5,935 nt of DNA from Oscillospiraceae bacterium. GTDB taxonomy: Bacteria > Bacillota > Clostridia > Christensenellales > Aristaeellaceae. Made by a program: the position numbers and the translations under genes. The DNA is taken from the NCBI GenBank assembly GCA_031282605.1, contig JAITDK010000059.1, forward strand, positions 1 to 5,935. The letters are read 5' to 3'. The notes under the pieces are model-generated. The model had not been told where the DNA came from. It searched no databases and was given only the letters and a program-made list of their open reading frames with translations. Every line of letters starts with the position of its first letter. Within the stretch, counting starts at the first letter, position 1. Of the stretch, positions 1 through 5,688 are shown piece after piece.

Positions 1-45
1 TGACGACTTACGCCATTGTGGCGGGCGCTACAAACTTAAAGCGCA

Positions 46-63
46 TTCGATCCGCAGATCGAA
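46..63. repeat. Perfect 7-bp inverted repeat
   Basis: TTCGATC (46-52) and GATCGAA (57-63) form a perfect 7-bp stem around a 4-nt loop, CGCA. The left arm resembles the TTCRANY loop of a tRNA T-arm, but the flanks do not form the 5-bp T-stem, so it is not a tRNA end. Role unknown. Confidence 0.5.
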
Positions 64-108
64 CAGCGTCCCGCCGCAGCGGTCCGTACAGCACAGGTTA
101 CACAGGAA

Positions 109-127
109 AGAATCCCTTCGGGATTCT
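109..127. repeat. Perfect 8-bp hairpin, 3-nt loop
   Basis: AGAATCCC (109-116) and GGGATTCT (120-127) pair perfectly around a TTC loop. No T-run follows on the plus strand. On the minus strand it is followed only by a short TTCC, so terminator activity is weak or absent. It lies about 80 bp upstream of the -35 box of the exonuclease promoter. Confidence 0.5.
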
Positions 128-206
128 GCTGATACGATCCCGTTTCGCGCTAATCGCGGCCATTGGCGCTGCAACACGAACTGCCGCACCCAATAAACTT
201 CCCGCC

Positions 207-236
207 TTGACTCAAACCCGCCGACGCGCTTATAAT
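207..236 (+). promoter_or_regulatory. Sigma-70-type promoter of the exonuclease/TSUP unit
   Basis: The -35 box TTGACT (207-212, 5 of 6 to consensus) is separated by 18 bp from a perfect -10 box TATAAT (231-236). Transcription should begin near 243, giving a leader of about 50 nt before the start codon at 293. It is the only strong promoter upstream of the two following genes, which probably share the transcript ending at the terminator at 1751-1777. Confidence 0.8.
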
Positions 237-292
237 GGAGAGCGGACAGCGCGCGACGCCGCCAGGCCGCGCCGAATCGTGCGAGGTAATGT

Positions 293-934
293 ATGTTTGC
301 GGTATTTGATGTGGAGAAAGCCAATTCACGCGACAAGGGTTCCATATGTTCGATAGGTTTCGTGTTTGTCGAAGGGAACCAGATCGTGGGTTCGTTTTAC
401 TCGCTGGTGAAACCGCTAACCGAGTTCAGCGCTAGGGAGGTGAGCATCCACGGCATTACCGAGGCAGACGTGCTGGAAGCTCCTACCTTTGCCGAGCTGT
501 GGCCGGAGATATGGGAACGCATCGCCAACATGACGCTTATCGCCTTTGACGCATACGGCGACATATGCGCCATTCAGACGGCCGCCCACGCTGCCAGGTT
601 TGAGTTGCCCAGCATCCGCTACGGCTGCGCGTTTAAGATATCCAAGAAGCTGCTGACGCTGGACAGTTACAGGCTTGTCAGCATCGCGGAGCACTTCAGC
701 ATAGCCTATAAGTGTCACGACGCGTTGTGCGACGCGTTTGCCGCGGCGAGCGTGCTGATAGAGTTAATGAAGCAATGCAACGTAGATTCGCTCGGCGCGC
801 TGATGCGCAAGGCCGATCTGACATACGACTGCACCAAGACAAACGGCTATGATCCAGCCCAAACCCGCAAGCGCCGCATGCCGCGCAGGAAAAGAACCCC
901 GGCGGCGAATCAAGCCGCGCCAAGCATGTTTTGA
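293..934 (+). CDS. DEDDh (DnaQ-like) 3'-5' exonuclease, 213 aa
   Basis: The protein belongs by motif to the DnaQ/RNase T exonuclease superfamily, which removes nucleotides from 3' ends of DNA or RNA using two metal ions. Visible motifs: Exo I at the N-terminus (FDVEKANS, with D6 and E8), the usual IHGIT-EADV segment at 52-60, Exo II around FDAYGD (D90) and Exo III as HDALCD (H142 and D147). All four acidic ligands and the histidine are therefore present. Two details are unusual. The residue after the Exo I glutamate is lysine rather than the common threonine, and the HN of the usual HNAxFD segment is replaced by FD. The domain ends near residue 165. A tail of about 45 residues follows, rich in Arg/Lys (190-202), and may bind nucleic acid. 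The ATG at 293 is preceded by GAGG (283-286) at 6 nt; an ATG at 289 is out of frame. Substrate is unknown: proofreading epsilon-like, repair or RNA processing are all possible. It is a stand-alone domain with no polymerase or helicase fused. Confidence 0.88.
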   Translation: MFAVFDVEKANSRDKGSICSIGFVFVEGNQIVGSFYSLVKPLTEFSAREVSIHGITEADVLEAPTFAELWPEIWERIANMTLIAFDAYGDICAIQTAAHAARFELPSIRYGCAFKISKKLLTLDSYRLVSIAEHFSIAYKCHDALCDAFAAASVLIELMKQCNVDSLGALMRKADLTYDCTKTNGYDPAQTRKRRMPRRKRTPAANQAAPSMF

Positions 935-952
935 CGCCGTCAGCGATATGGC

Positions 953-968
953 GACGATAAGACGATAA
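953..968 (+). repeat. Tandem 8-bp duplication GACGATAA x2
   Basis: GACGATAA occurs twice head to tail (953-960 and 961-968) in the 70-bp gap between the exonuclease and transporter genes. It is probably a small slippage duplication; I see no regulatory meaning in it. Confidence 0.5.
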
Positions 969-1004
969 CAAGAAGGCAAGCGTGATAGCTATGAAGGTTA
1001 ACGT

Positions 1005-1745
1005 ATGCCCAACCTGACGACCGCGCAATGGCTTTGGATCACCGGGGCGGCGGCGGTCATCGGATTCTCGAAGATGGGGCTTGGCGGCGTGCTGACGATC
1101 ATCATACCGTTGCTGGCCGTCGTGTTCGGCGGCAAGGAATCCACGGGGATGGTACTGCCGATATCGCTGCTGGGCGATATAATGGCCATATCATACTACC
1201 GCCGCGCCGCCGACTGGGCATCGATCCGTCGGCTGATACCGTGGGCGCTGGCAGGGATTGTGGTTGGTACGGTTGTCGGATGGGTGGTGAGCGACGGCAC
1301 GTTCACGATGATCATCGGCGTTACGGTGCTGCTTTGCGCGGCTGTGATGATAGTGCTGGAAGTCGGTGGCGATCGCGTTAAAGTGCCGAGGCGAATGTGG
1401 TTCTTCGCGCTTATGGGCACACTGGGCGGATTCACCACGATGATCGGAAACGCGGCAGGCCCGGTGATGACCGTCTATCTGCTGGCAATGAGCATGAACA
1501 AGGAGAATTTCGTCGGCACATACGCGTGGTTTTTCCTGATAGTTAACGCGATTAAGATGCCGCTGCAGCTGTTGCTATGGCGCAGTATCGGCGGGCCGGA
1601 ACTGTTAATGGCGCTGGCGATGATACCCGTAATCGCGCTCGGCGCGGTGCTAGGCGCTTACGTGGTCAAAAGAATCCCGGAAAGGCCGTTCCGATACACG
1701 GTAATCTCGCTGACCGTGGTCGCCGGGCTGCGGATATTCCTGTAG
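1005..1745 (+). CDS. TauE/SafE (TSUP) family membrane transporter, 246 aa
   Basis: This is a polytopic inner-membrane protein of the TSUP (DUF81, TauE/SafE) family. Members export or import small anions, mostly sulfur compounds such as sulfite, sulfoacetate, thiosulfate or sulfolactate. The duplicated family architecture is visible. The first half has GFSKMGLGG at 20-28, an LP-GD segment at 51-58 and a YYRRAADW loop at 64-71. The second half starts with GGFTTMIGNAAGP at 141-153, followed by the NKENFVGTYAWFF segment. Hydrophobic spans at about 10-42, 46-62, 78-96, 101-120, 132-162, 172-191, 200-220 and 230-246 suggest about eight membrane segments, and the length is normal for the family. GAAGG at 993-997 lies 7 nt before the ATG. 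It follows the exonuclease gene by 70 bp with no terminator between, so it is probably cotranscribed, although no functional link is known. No sulfur-metabolism gene lies nearby, so the substrate cannot be named. Confidence 0.92.
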   Translation: MPNLTTAQWLWITGAAAVIGFSKMGLGGVLTIIIPLLAVVFGGKESTGMVLPISLLGDIMAISYYRRAADWASIRRLIPWALAGIVVGTVVGWVVSDGTFTMIIGVTVLLCAAVMIVLEVGGDRVKVPRRMWFFALMGTLGGFTTMIGNAAGPVMTVYLLAMSMNKENFVGTYAWFFLIVNAIKMPLQLLLWRSIGGPELLMALAMIPVIALGAVLGAYVVKRIPERPFRYTVISLTVVAGLRIFL

Positions 1746-1750
1746 TATGT

Positions 1751-1777
1751 AGGGCGGCGGCAAGCCGCCCTTTGTTT
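1751..1777 (+). terminator. Rho-independent terminator after the TSUP gene
   Basis: AGGGCGGC (1751-1758) and GCCGCCCT (1764-1771) form an 8-bp, almost all-GC stem with a 5-nt loop. It is followed by a T-rich tract (TTTGTTT, 1771-1777). It starts 6 nt after the stop codon of the transporter gene. In the opposite direction the sequence after the stem is ACATACTACAG, without a U-tract, so it should act mainly on plus-strand transcripts and serve the convergent minus-strand gene poorly. Confidence 0.88.
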
Positions 1778-1801
1778 ACAATGTCATGATAATCCCATCG
1801 C

Positions 1802-2446
1802 TTAGCGGCGGCTGGATTTGGCGGGTGCGCCCCAGTCTGTGTCAGGGGCGTATTCCGTAGTCGCGCGCAAGCTGCCCTGGTTGACATAATACTGGCTTAG
1901 CAACTCGTTAAGCACATCCTCCGTAGTCTTTGTGGTGTTCGAGTACAGTTCTGACAAATCGTCGTCGTAGTACTGAATCGCCGCCTTTTCGACAATGATG
2001 GCGATATCCTGCTGTTCAAACGGCGGAGGCAGTGTTTGTGGGGTGTAGCCTTTTACGCGCGGATTCCCGACGAACGCAACCTGCGCCCACTGGAGCAGAT
2101 CGTTCAGGTTGGCGACTGGCTGTTCCCTGTACTCCAGCCCGCCTGAAACCACGTGTACTGTTCCTTTAACGTTGCCAAGGTCATAAACAAGGTTCAATAC
2201 CGTGGCCAGCGCGCCGGCAATACACGGGCTGGATACGTTCAGCGTTACAGAGAAATTGTCGCTCGTTTGCGACGGATCCGCTTGCACGCTAACGTTAATA
2301 TCGTCCTTGAAGAACGCATCCAGTTCGCGGATGATAGAATACCATTCGAACGTCAGCTTTGCATCGGGACTCGCGGTTGCGGCGGCGTTCACGACAGCAT
2401 TATAGCAAGACGCGGCGTCTCTTAATTGCATTATTATTTGACACAT
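1802..2446 (-). CDS. Unrecognised acidic protein, 214 aa (209 aa from the internal start)
   Basis: I do not recognise this protein. It is likely to be real: the frame is uninterrupted over 645 bp, has a natural amino-acid composition, and competes only with poorer frames. Its predicted layout is an N-terminal helical part (about 5-50, ending in FEWYSIIRELDAFFKDD) and a beta-rich stretch with alternating hydrophobics (about 52-74, 94-105). Between these lies a short hydrophobic helix (about 76-90). A later proline-rich turn (LPPPFEQQ) leads into an acidic helical region (DDDLSELY, then TTEDVLNELLSQYY), and the tail ends in basic SSRR. There is no signal peptide, lipobox, zinc motif, Walker motif or clear membrane span, so it is probably cytosolic. 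The first ATG (2446) has its purine tract directly abutting it, so the in-frame ATG at 2429-2431 (Met6) may be the true start. It is convergent with the TSUP gene and divergent from the acetyltransferase. I could not identify a convincing promoter for it. Confidence 0.7.
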   Translation of the reverse strand: MCQIIMQLRDAASCYNAVVNAAATASPDAKLTFEWYSIIRELDAFFKDDINVSVQADPSQTSDNFSVTLNVSSPCIAGALATVLNLVYDLGNVKGTVHVVSGGLEYREQPVANLNDLLQWAQVAFVGNPRVKGYTPQTLPPPFEQQDIAIIVEKAAIQYYDDDLSELYSNTTKTTEDVLNELLSQYYVNQGSLRATTEYAPDTDWGAPAKSSRR

Positions 2447-2450
2447 CCTT
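2442..2450 (-). promoter_or_regulatory. Shine-Dalgarno-like tract that questions the start of the orphan gene
   Basis: On the minus strand the sequence reads AAGGATGTG, matching AAGGAGGTG except for one base. It overlaps the upstream ATG (2444-2446) and ends 10 nt before the next in-frame ATG (2429-2431). The upstream ATG therefore has no normally spaced ribosome site, whereas the internal one does. This favours a 209-aa protein starting MQLRDAAS, but does not prove it. Confidence 0.45.
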
Positions 2451-2511
2451 TTCTATATTGTCTGCGCCGATGGCGTTCTTCATAATTTACCATGGCATTT
2501 GTCACTACATT

Positions 2512-2521
2512 TATCATGATA
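2512..2521. repeat. Palindrome TATCATGATA in the divergent spacer
   Basis: A perfect 10-bp palindrome lies in the AT-rich part of the spacer between the orphan gene and the acetyltransferase. Related half-sites (GATAT, ATATCA) recur at 2529-2533 and 2557-2562. It could be a regulator-binding site for the minus-strand gene, but AT-rich spacers often contain such short palindromes by chance. Confidence 0.3.
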
Positions 2522-2591
2522 TTGAGGTGATATGCGTTGAGACGGACCGGCGCGTAATATCATATGTGAGATCGGACGAGGGTGTTCCGTC

Positions 2592-2620
2592 TAGACCTAA
2601 GTATATAAAACTGCTATAGT
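2592..2620 (+). promoter_or_regulatory. Extended -10 promoter of the acetyltransferase gene
   Basis: The -10 box TATAGT (2615-2620, 5 of 6 to consensus) is directly preceded by TGC, matching the TGn extended -10 element. A weaker -35 box TAGACC (2592-2597, 4 of 6) lies at 17 bp. Transcription should begin near 2627, leaving a short leader of about 20 nt that contains the strong GGAGG ribosome site (2633-2637). Confidence 0.7.
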
Positions 2621-2626
2621 ATATAC
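2601..2626. promoter_or_regulatory. Candidate operator: inverted repeat over the -10 box
   Basis: GTATATA (2601-2607) and TATATAC (2620-2626) form a perfect 7-bp inverted repeat with a 12-bp spacer. In total 9 of 13 mirrored positions match across 26 bp. The dyad spans the -10 box and reaches the expected transcription start. A dimeric repressor bound here would block the promoter. The regulator is not identified; the HxlR fragment at the right edge is one remote candidate, with nothing beyond proximity to support it. Confidence 0.45.
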
Positions 2627-2645
2627 GTGAAGGGAGGGTGATTCT

Positions 2646-3839
2646 ATGGAGATTCGGACATTGAGACCTGACGAGCGCGAGAGCCTGGAGAAGATAGAGT
2701 CGATCGCGTTCAATCAACGGCGGGATTTCACGGAGCACAGACCTGACGACGGTATGGCTTACCCTGTCGAGTGGCAATGGGGCGCCTTCGACGAACGAGG
2801 GCGACTGCAGACGGGCATGGCGGCTATACCCTACCGGATGCGCTTTGACGGATGCACGGTAGGGATGTGCGGCATCGGCGGCGTTTGCACGCTGCCCGAG
2901 CATCGGCGCGGCGGCAATGTATTCAAGATTCTGCAGCGGGTGCTGGACTCAGAATACGAGAAAGGCACGGAGTTCAGCAACCTGACGCCGTTCTCTCACG
3001 CGTTCTATCGGCGCATGGGGTATGAACTGTGCAACTGCCGCAACGAACTGACCGCGCCGCTGGAATCATTCCGCCGGTATCGCATGACGGGGACGTTCGA
3101 GCAGCGTTTCCCCGGCGACCCGGTTGACGCGCTGCGGCAGGTGCAGACCGTGTACATCGACAACCTGAACCACGCCTCGCCGCGTCACGAACTTCACGAG
3201 TCGATCGGCTGGCGCAAGTTCACCCGCAATGATCCCTACAAGACAGGGATCAACCTGTATCTTTGGGTCGACGATTCCGGATCGCCTAAGTCATACATAA
3301 AGATTGCGCAAGAGGAGTCGCCGTCGCAAGCGCTGGTAATACATGAGCTGGCGTTTATGGATAATGAATCGCTGTACGGCGCGCTGTCGCTGTTATCCTC
3401 GCTGAAGGGAGAGACGGTGCGCTGGCAAGCTCCGACGTTTATCCCGTTCACCGATATTCTGCCCGACAACTGGGATATCTCGCTGAAGATGATCCCGCGC
3501 GACATGACGCGCGTCGTACATGTTCAGCGGGTGTTGGCATATATGCGCCATCCGGAGGGGAGAGGCTCGTATCGCGTTGAGATATCCGACCCGCAATTGT
3601 CCGGGAACAACGGCGTGTTCGAGGTGGAATATGATGACGACCACGTATTGGTCAAGCAGTCAGCCAAACCATCTGATCTGACCATGTCCATCCAGGCGTT
3701 CAGTCAGTTGGCGACAGGGTTTCGCACGCTGGATAACGCGCTGATGACCCGCCGCGATGACCTGAAGGCTCACGGCAATCTGGATGTGCTGCGCCAGGTA
3801 TTCACGCGTCGGCCCTCGCATGTGACAGAGGAGTTTTAA
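2646..3839 (+). CDS. Eis-family GNAT N-acetyltransferase, 397 aa
   Basis: This cytosolic enzyme should transfer an acetyl group from acetyl-CoA to an amine. The relatives are the Eis family (aminoglycoside and protein lysine acetylation in mycobacteria) and many uncharacterised Bacillota homologs. The N-terminal GNAT domain (about 1-140) shows the beta4 strand GIGGVCTLPEHRRGG (77-90) with the R-x-x-G CoA-pyrophosphate loop at 87-90. It continues to the Eis-typical TPFSHAFYRRMGYE (114-127). A second GNAT-like fold should occupy about 150-285, and the SCP2-like C-terminal domain about 290-397. Y121 corresponds by position to the general-acid tyrosine of Mycobacterium tuberculosis Eis (Tyr126). 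The chain ends in phenylalanine, as in Eis, where the terminal carboxylate acts as base. Length matches the family (about 400 aa). The ribosome site GGAGG (2633-2637) lies 8 nt before the ATG. The gene is alone in its transcript, since another promoter starts right after it. The substrate cannot be named; antibiotic resistance is not implied. Confidence 0.9.
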   Translation: MEIRTLRPDERESLEKIESIAFNQRRDFTEHRPDDGMAYPVEWQWGAFDERGRLQTGMAAIPYRMRFDGCTVGMCGIGGVCTLPEHRRGGNVFKILQRVLDSEYEKGTEFSNLTPFSHAFYRRMGYELCNCRNELTAPLESFRRYRMTGTFEQRFPGDPVDALRQVQTVYIDNLNHASPRHELHESIGWRKFTRNDPYKTGINLYLWVDDSGSPKSYIKIAQEESPSQALVIHELAFMDNESLYGALSLLSSLKGETVRWQAPTFIPFTDILPDNWDISLKMIPRDMTRVVHVQRVLAYMRHPEGRGSYRVEISDPQLSGNNGVFEVEYDDDHVLVKQSAKPSDLTMSIQAFSQLATGFRTLDNALMTRRDDLKAHGNLDVLRQVFTRRPSHVTEEF

Positions 3840-3885
3840 TGACGCTCTTTTTGTCAGTTCCTGTAATTCATTGTTCTTTTCTCGC

Positions 3886-3914
3886 TTGACAGTGGTGGGT
3901 GAAGAGTGCATAAT
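3886..3914 (+). promoter_or_regulatory. Strong promoter of the pit/DUF47 unit
   Basis: A perfect -35 box TTGACA (3886-3891) is followed after 17 bp by CATAAT (3909-3914, 5 of 6). Transcription should begin near 3921, giving a leader of about 40 nt. I do not see repeated PHO-box motifs (TTAACA-type direct repeats) overlapping it, so strong phosphate-starvation control by PhoP is not evident. The unit may be constitutive, as expected for a low-affinity Pit system. Confidence 0.8.
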
Positions 3915-3943
3915 TATAAGGTTGTAGACATCGTATCGTTAAG

Positions 3944-3955
3944 AGGAGGTTAGGA
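3944..3955 (+). promoter_or_regulatory. Ribosome-binding sites that support the GTG start of pit
   Basis: AGGAGG (3944-3949) lies 12 nt before the GTG at 3962, and a second shorter AGGA (3952-3955) lies 6 nt before it. No ATG, GTG or TTG occurs in frame between the upstream stop (3917-3919) and 3962. The next in-frame ATG, at residue 17, would shorten the region before the first membrane segment. GTG at 3962 is therefore the best start. Confidence 0.65.
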
Positions 3956-3961
3956 ACAGAC

Positions 3962-5017
3962 GTGACCCTCACATTAACGGACTTTATAACCCAGGTTTCT
4001 TCCAACCCTATGATAGCTCTGACAGTGATTCTGACGATGGGCGTCATACTGGTAAACGGCTGGACCGACGCGCCCAACGCGATAGCCACCTGTATATCCA
4101 CGCGCGCGATGCCGCCAGGCCAGGCGATATTGATGGCAGCTGTATTCAATTTCCTAGGCGTGCTGCTGATGACGATGGTCAGTTCCCGCGTCGCGATGAC
4201 GATCTACCACATGGTCGATTTCGGCGAGAACGCGGGCGACGCGACGCTGGCGTTATGCGCCGCGCTGTTCGCGATTGTGACGTGGGCGACTGCCGCGTGG
4301 AAATTCGGCATACCCACCAGCGAGAGCCACGCGCTTATCGCCGGGTTATCCGGCGCGGCGATAGCGATTAACGGCGGCATGGCCGGCATCAACCCCGCCG
4401 AATGGTCGAAGGTGCTGATAGGATTAGCGCTATCCAGCGCGCTGGGTTTTTTAGCGGGGTTTGTATTGGTGCGGTTGATTGAGTTAATCTGCCGCGGGAT
4501 GAACCGATCGCGCACAGTCAAGTTTTTCCGGAACGCGCAGATCGCGGGCGGCGCGGCGATGGCGTTCATGCACGGCGCGCAGGATGGACAGAAGTTCATG
4601 AGCGTGTTCCTGCTGGGATTCTTCCTGGCGCAGGGTCACACGGGCGCGACGCAGTTTGAGATACCTATGTGGCTGATGCTGATATGCTCGATCGTGATGG
4701 GGTTTGGCACGTCGGTCGGGGGATACCGCATAATCAAGGCGGTCGGGTTGGACATGGTGAAGCTGACCACCTACCAGGGTTTCGCGGCGGATGCGGCGGC
4801 GGCGGGCTGCCTGCTGCTCTCGTCGCTGACGGGTATCCCCGTTAGCACGACTCACACAAAGACGACGGCCATAATGGGCGTCGGCGCGTCGAAGCGGCTG
4901 AGCGCAGTGGATTGGTCGATCGTTCGCGAGATGGTGGTCACATGGATATTGACGTTCCCGGGATGCGGTTTGCTTGGTTTCCTGATGGTCAAGCTGTTCC
5001 TGTTTGTGTTTAAATGA
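3962..5017 (+). CDS. pit: Pit-family inorganic phosphate transporter, 351 aa, GTG start
   Basis: This integral membrane protein of the PiT (PF01384) family takes up inorganic or metal-complexed phosphate with H+ or Na+. The internal duplication typical of the family is clear. The first repeat has NGWTDAPNAIAT (32-43) and GIPTSESHALIAG (116-128). The second has MHGAQDGQKFM (203-213) and GIPVSTTHTKTTAIMGVG (291-308). The paired Asp residues (D36 and D208) and the two re-entrant S/T-rich loops are the phosphate and cation-binding signatures. Hydrophobic spans fit about ten membrane segments: roughly 17-32, 54-74, 95-112, 122-138, 151-172, 195-222, 235-250, 273-290, 298-308 and 323-350. The hydrophilic loop between the halves is short (about 178-192), as in bacterial single-protein transporters. 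It is the first gene of a two-gene unit; the DUF47 partner follows after 30 bp. DUF47 genes often precede pit in other bacteria, so the order here is worth noting. Substrate affinity and the coupling ion cannot be read from the sequence. Confidence 0.95.
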   Translation: MTLTLTDFITQVSSNPMIALTVILTMGVILVNGWTDAPNAIATCISTRAMPPGQAILMAAVFNFLGVLLMTMVSSRVAMTIYHMVDFGENAGDATLALCAALFAIVTWATAAWKFGIPTSESHALIAGLSGAAIAINGGMAGINPAEWSKVLIGLALSSALGFLAGFVLVRLIELICRGMNRSRTVKFFRNAQIAGGAAMAFMHGAQDGQKFMSVFLLGFFLAQGHTGATQFEIPMWLMLICSIVMGFGTSVGGYRIIKAVGLDMVKLTTYQGFAADAAAAGCLLLSSLTGIPVSTTHTKTTAIMGVGASKRLSAVDWSIVREMVVTWILTFPGCGLLGFLMVKLFLFVFK

Positions 5018-5047
5018 TGCCGTACATGACGTTATAGGAGTGTAATA

Positions 5048-5680
5048 ATGGAAAAGAATACTAAACGCCACTCATACGATTACTTCAGCTATTTTGTTGA
5101 ATGCGCCGAGCTGACCAGCAAAATCTCCGAATGCCTTGACAGCGCCGTGAATCATTTCGACCCGCAAAAGGTCAGCGATTGGGCGCACGATATGCACCAT
5201 ATCGAGAACGAGGCGGACAACCTCAAGCATGAAATGACCAAGCGGCTGTCGCGCGAATTCATATCGCCGATTGAACGCGAGGACATCGTGGCGCTGGCCG
5301 AGAAGCTGGACAGCAGCATCGACACGGTCGAAGATGTCATGCAGAACATATATATTCATAACGTAGAGGCCATTCGCTCGGAGGCCGTCACGTTCACCAA
5401 GCTGATCGTCAAGTGCTCGCACGCGCTGCTTGAGGCAACGCGGGAATTCAAGAACTTCAAGAAATCGCGCACGGTTATCGAACACGTGATCGAGGTGAAC
5501 ACGATCGAGAGCGACGCGGATCGGCTGTTCGCGCAATCGATGCGGCGGTTGTTCACCGAGGAAACCGACGCGCGCACACTGCTGATCTGGTCGACGATGT
5601 TCAATACGCTGGAAGCGTGCCTAGACGCTTTCGAGGATACGGCAGATATTATCGAAAGCATAATTATGAAGAATACATAG
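5048..5680 (+). CDS. DUF47/PhoU-like Pit accessory protein, 210 aa
   Basis: This all-helical cytosolic protein is of the DUF47 (PF01865, PhoU_div) family, which is related to PhoU and commonly encoded beside Pit transporters, where it is thought to modulate transport. Visible metal-binding style acidic motifs: HxIENEAD (51-57), FISPIEREDI (71-80, the conserved P-x-x-R-E-D turn), LDSSIDTVED (87-96), IESDAD (153-158) and LEACLDAFEDTAD (188-200). They form two repeats of a three-helix bundle, as in PhoU, and the length is normal for the family. The ribosome site AGGAG (5036-5040) lies 7 nt before the ATG. It probably shares the pit transcript, because only 30 bp separate the two genes and I see no promoter or terminator there. 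The partnership with Pit is well supported by family context; the sign of its effect on transport is not visible here. Confidence 0.93.
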   Translation: MEKNTKRHSYDYFSYFVECAELTSKISECLDSAVNHFDPQKVSDWAHDMHHIENEADNLKHEMTKRLSREFISPIEREDIVALAEKLDSSIDTVEDVMQNIYIHNVEAIRSEAVTFTKLIVKCSHALLEATREFKNFKKSRTVIEHVIEVNTIESDADRLFAQSMRRLFTEETDARTLLIWSTMFNTLEACLDAFEDTADIIESIIMKNT

Positions 5681-5688
5681 TCTTACAA

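Larger units (their letters stand above)
1..206. other. Non-coding stretch with short hairpins, no gene supported
   Basis: I see no convincing coding region here. Open frames on both strands translate to arginine-rich, low-plausibility protein and run into the exonuclease gene or its promoter. The stretch contains perfect short inverted repeats at 11-23 (5-bp stem, 3-nt loop), 46-63 (7-bp stem) and 109-127 (8-bp stem), plus a weaker 4-bp one at 71-82. None is followed by a T-run on the plus strand. It may be the tail end of an upstream intergenic region or a structured RNA, but nothing matches a tRNA or a riboswitch class that I recognise. Confidence 0.5.

Noticed and set aside
41..63. TTCGATC resembling a tRNA T-loop
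   Set aside because: The flanking bases do not form a 5-bp T-stem, and no acceptor, D or anticodon arm can be assembled around it.
18..356. Plus-strand open frame of 112 codons and a minus-strand one (28-345) in the left non-coding region
   Set aside because: Both give arginine-rich, low-complexity protein, lack ribosome sites and overlap the strong promoter and start of the exonuclease gene.
991..1017. Eight-codon frame (MKVNVCPT) overlapping the start of the TSUP gene, considered as a leader peptide
   Set aside because: The nearest purine tract (971-976) is 14 nt away, too far, and its ATG and AAGG are better explained as the ribosome site region of the transporter.
2438..2459. TTGACA (2438-2443) with TATATT (2454-2459) as a plus-strand promoter
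   Set aside because: The spacing is only 10 bp, incompatible with sigma-70 recognition, and the -35-like sequence lies within the 5' end of the orphan gene.
2447..2510. Minus-strand promoter for the orphan gene (GTGACA then TATGAA, or TTATGA then GACAAT)
   Set aside because: The first pair is spaced at 15 bp and the second matches poorly; neither is good enough to annotate.
3840..3862. Terminator after the acetyltransferase gene (TGAC, T-run, GTCA)
   Set aside because: The possible stem is only 4 bp and the T-run lies in the loop rather than after the stem.
4484..5071. Long minus-strand open frame of 195 codons opposite the pit gene
   Set aside because: It is antisense to a well-recognised Pit transporter, and its translation is rich in Arg, His and Gln, typical of a shadow frame.
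5189..5205. Inverted repeat CGATAT / ATATCG
   Set aside because: It lies inside the DUF47 coding sequence, where the conserved protein motif HHIENEAD explains the sequence.
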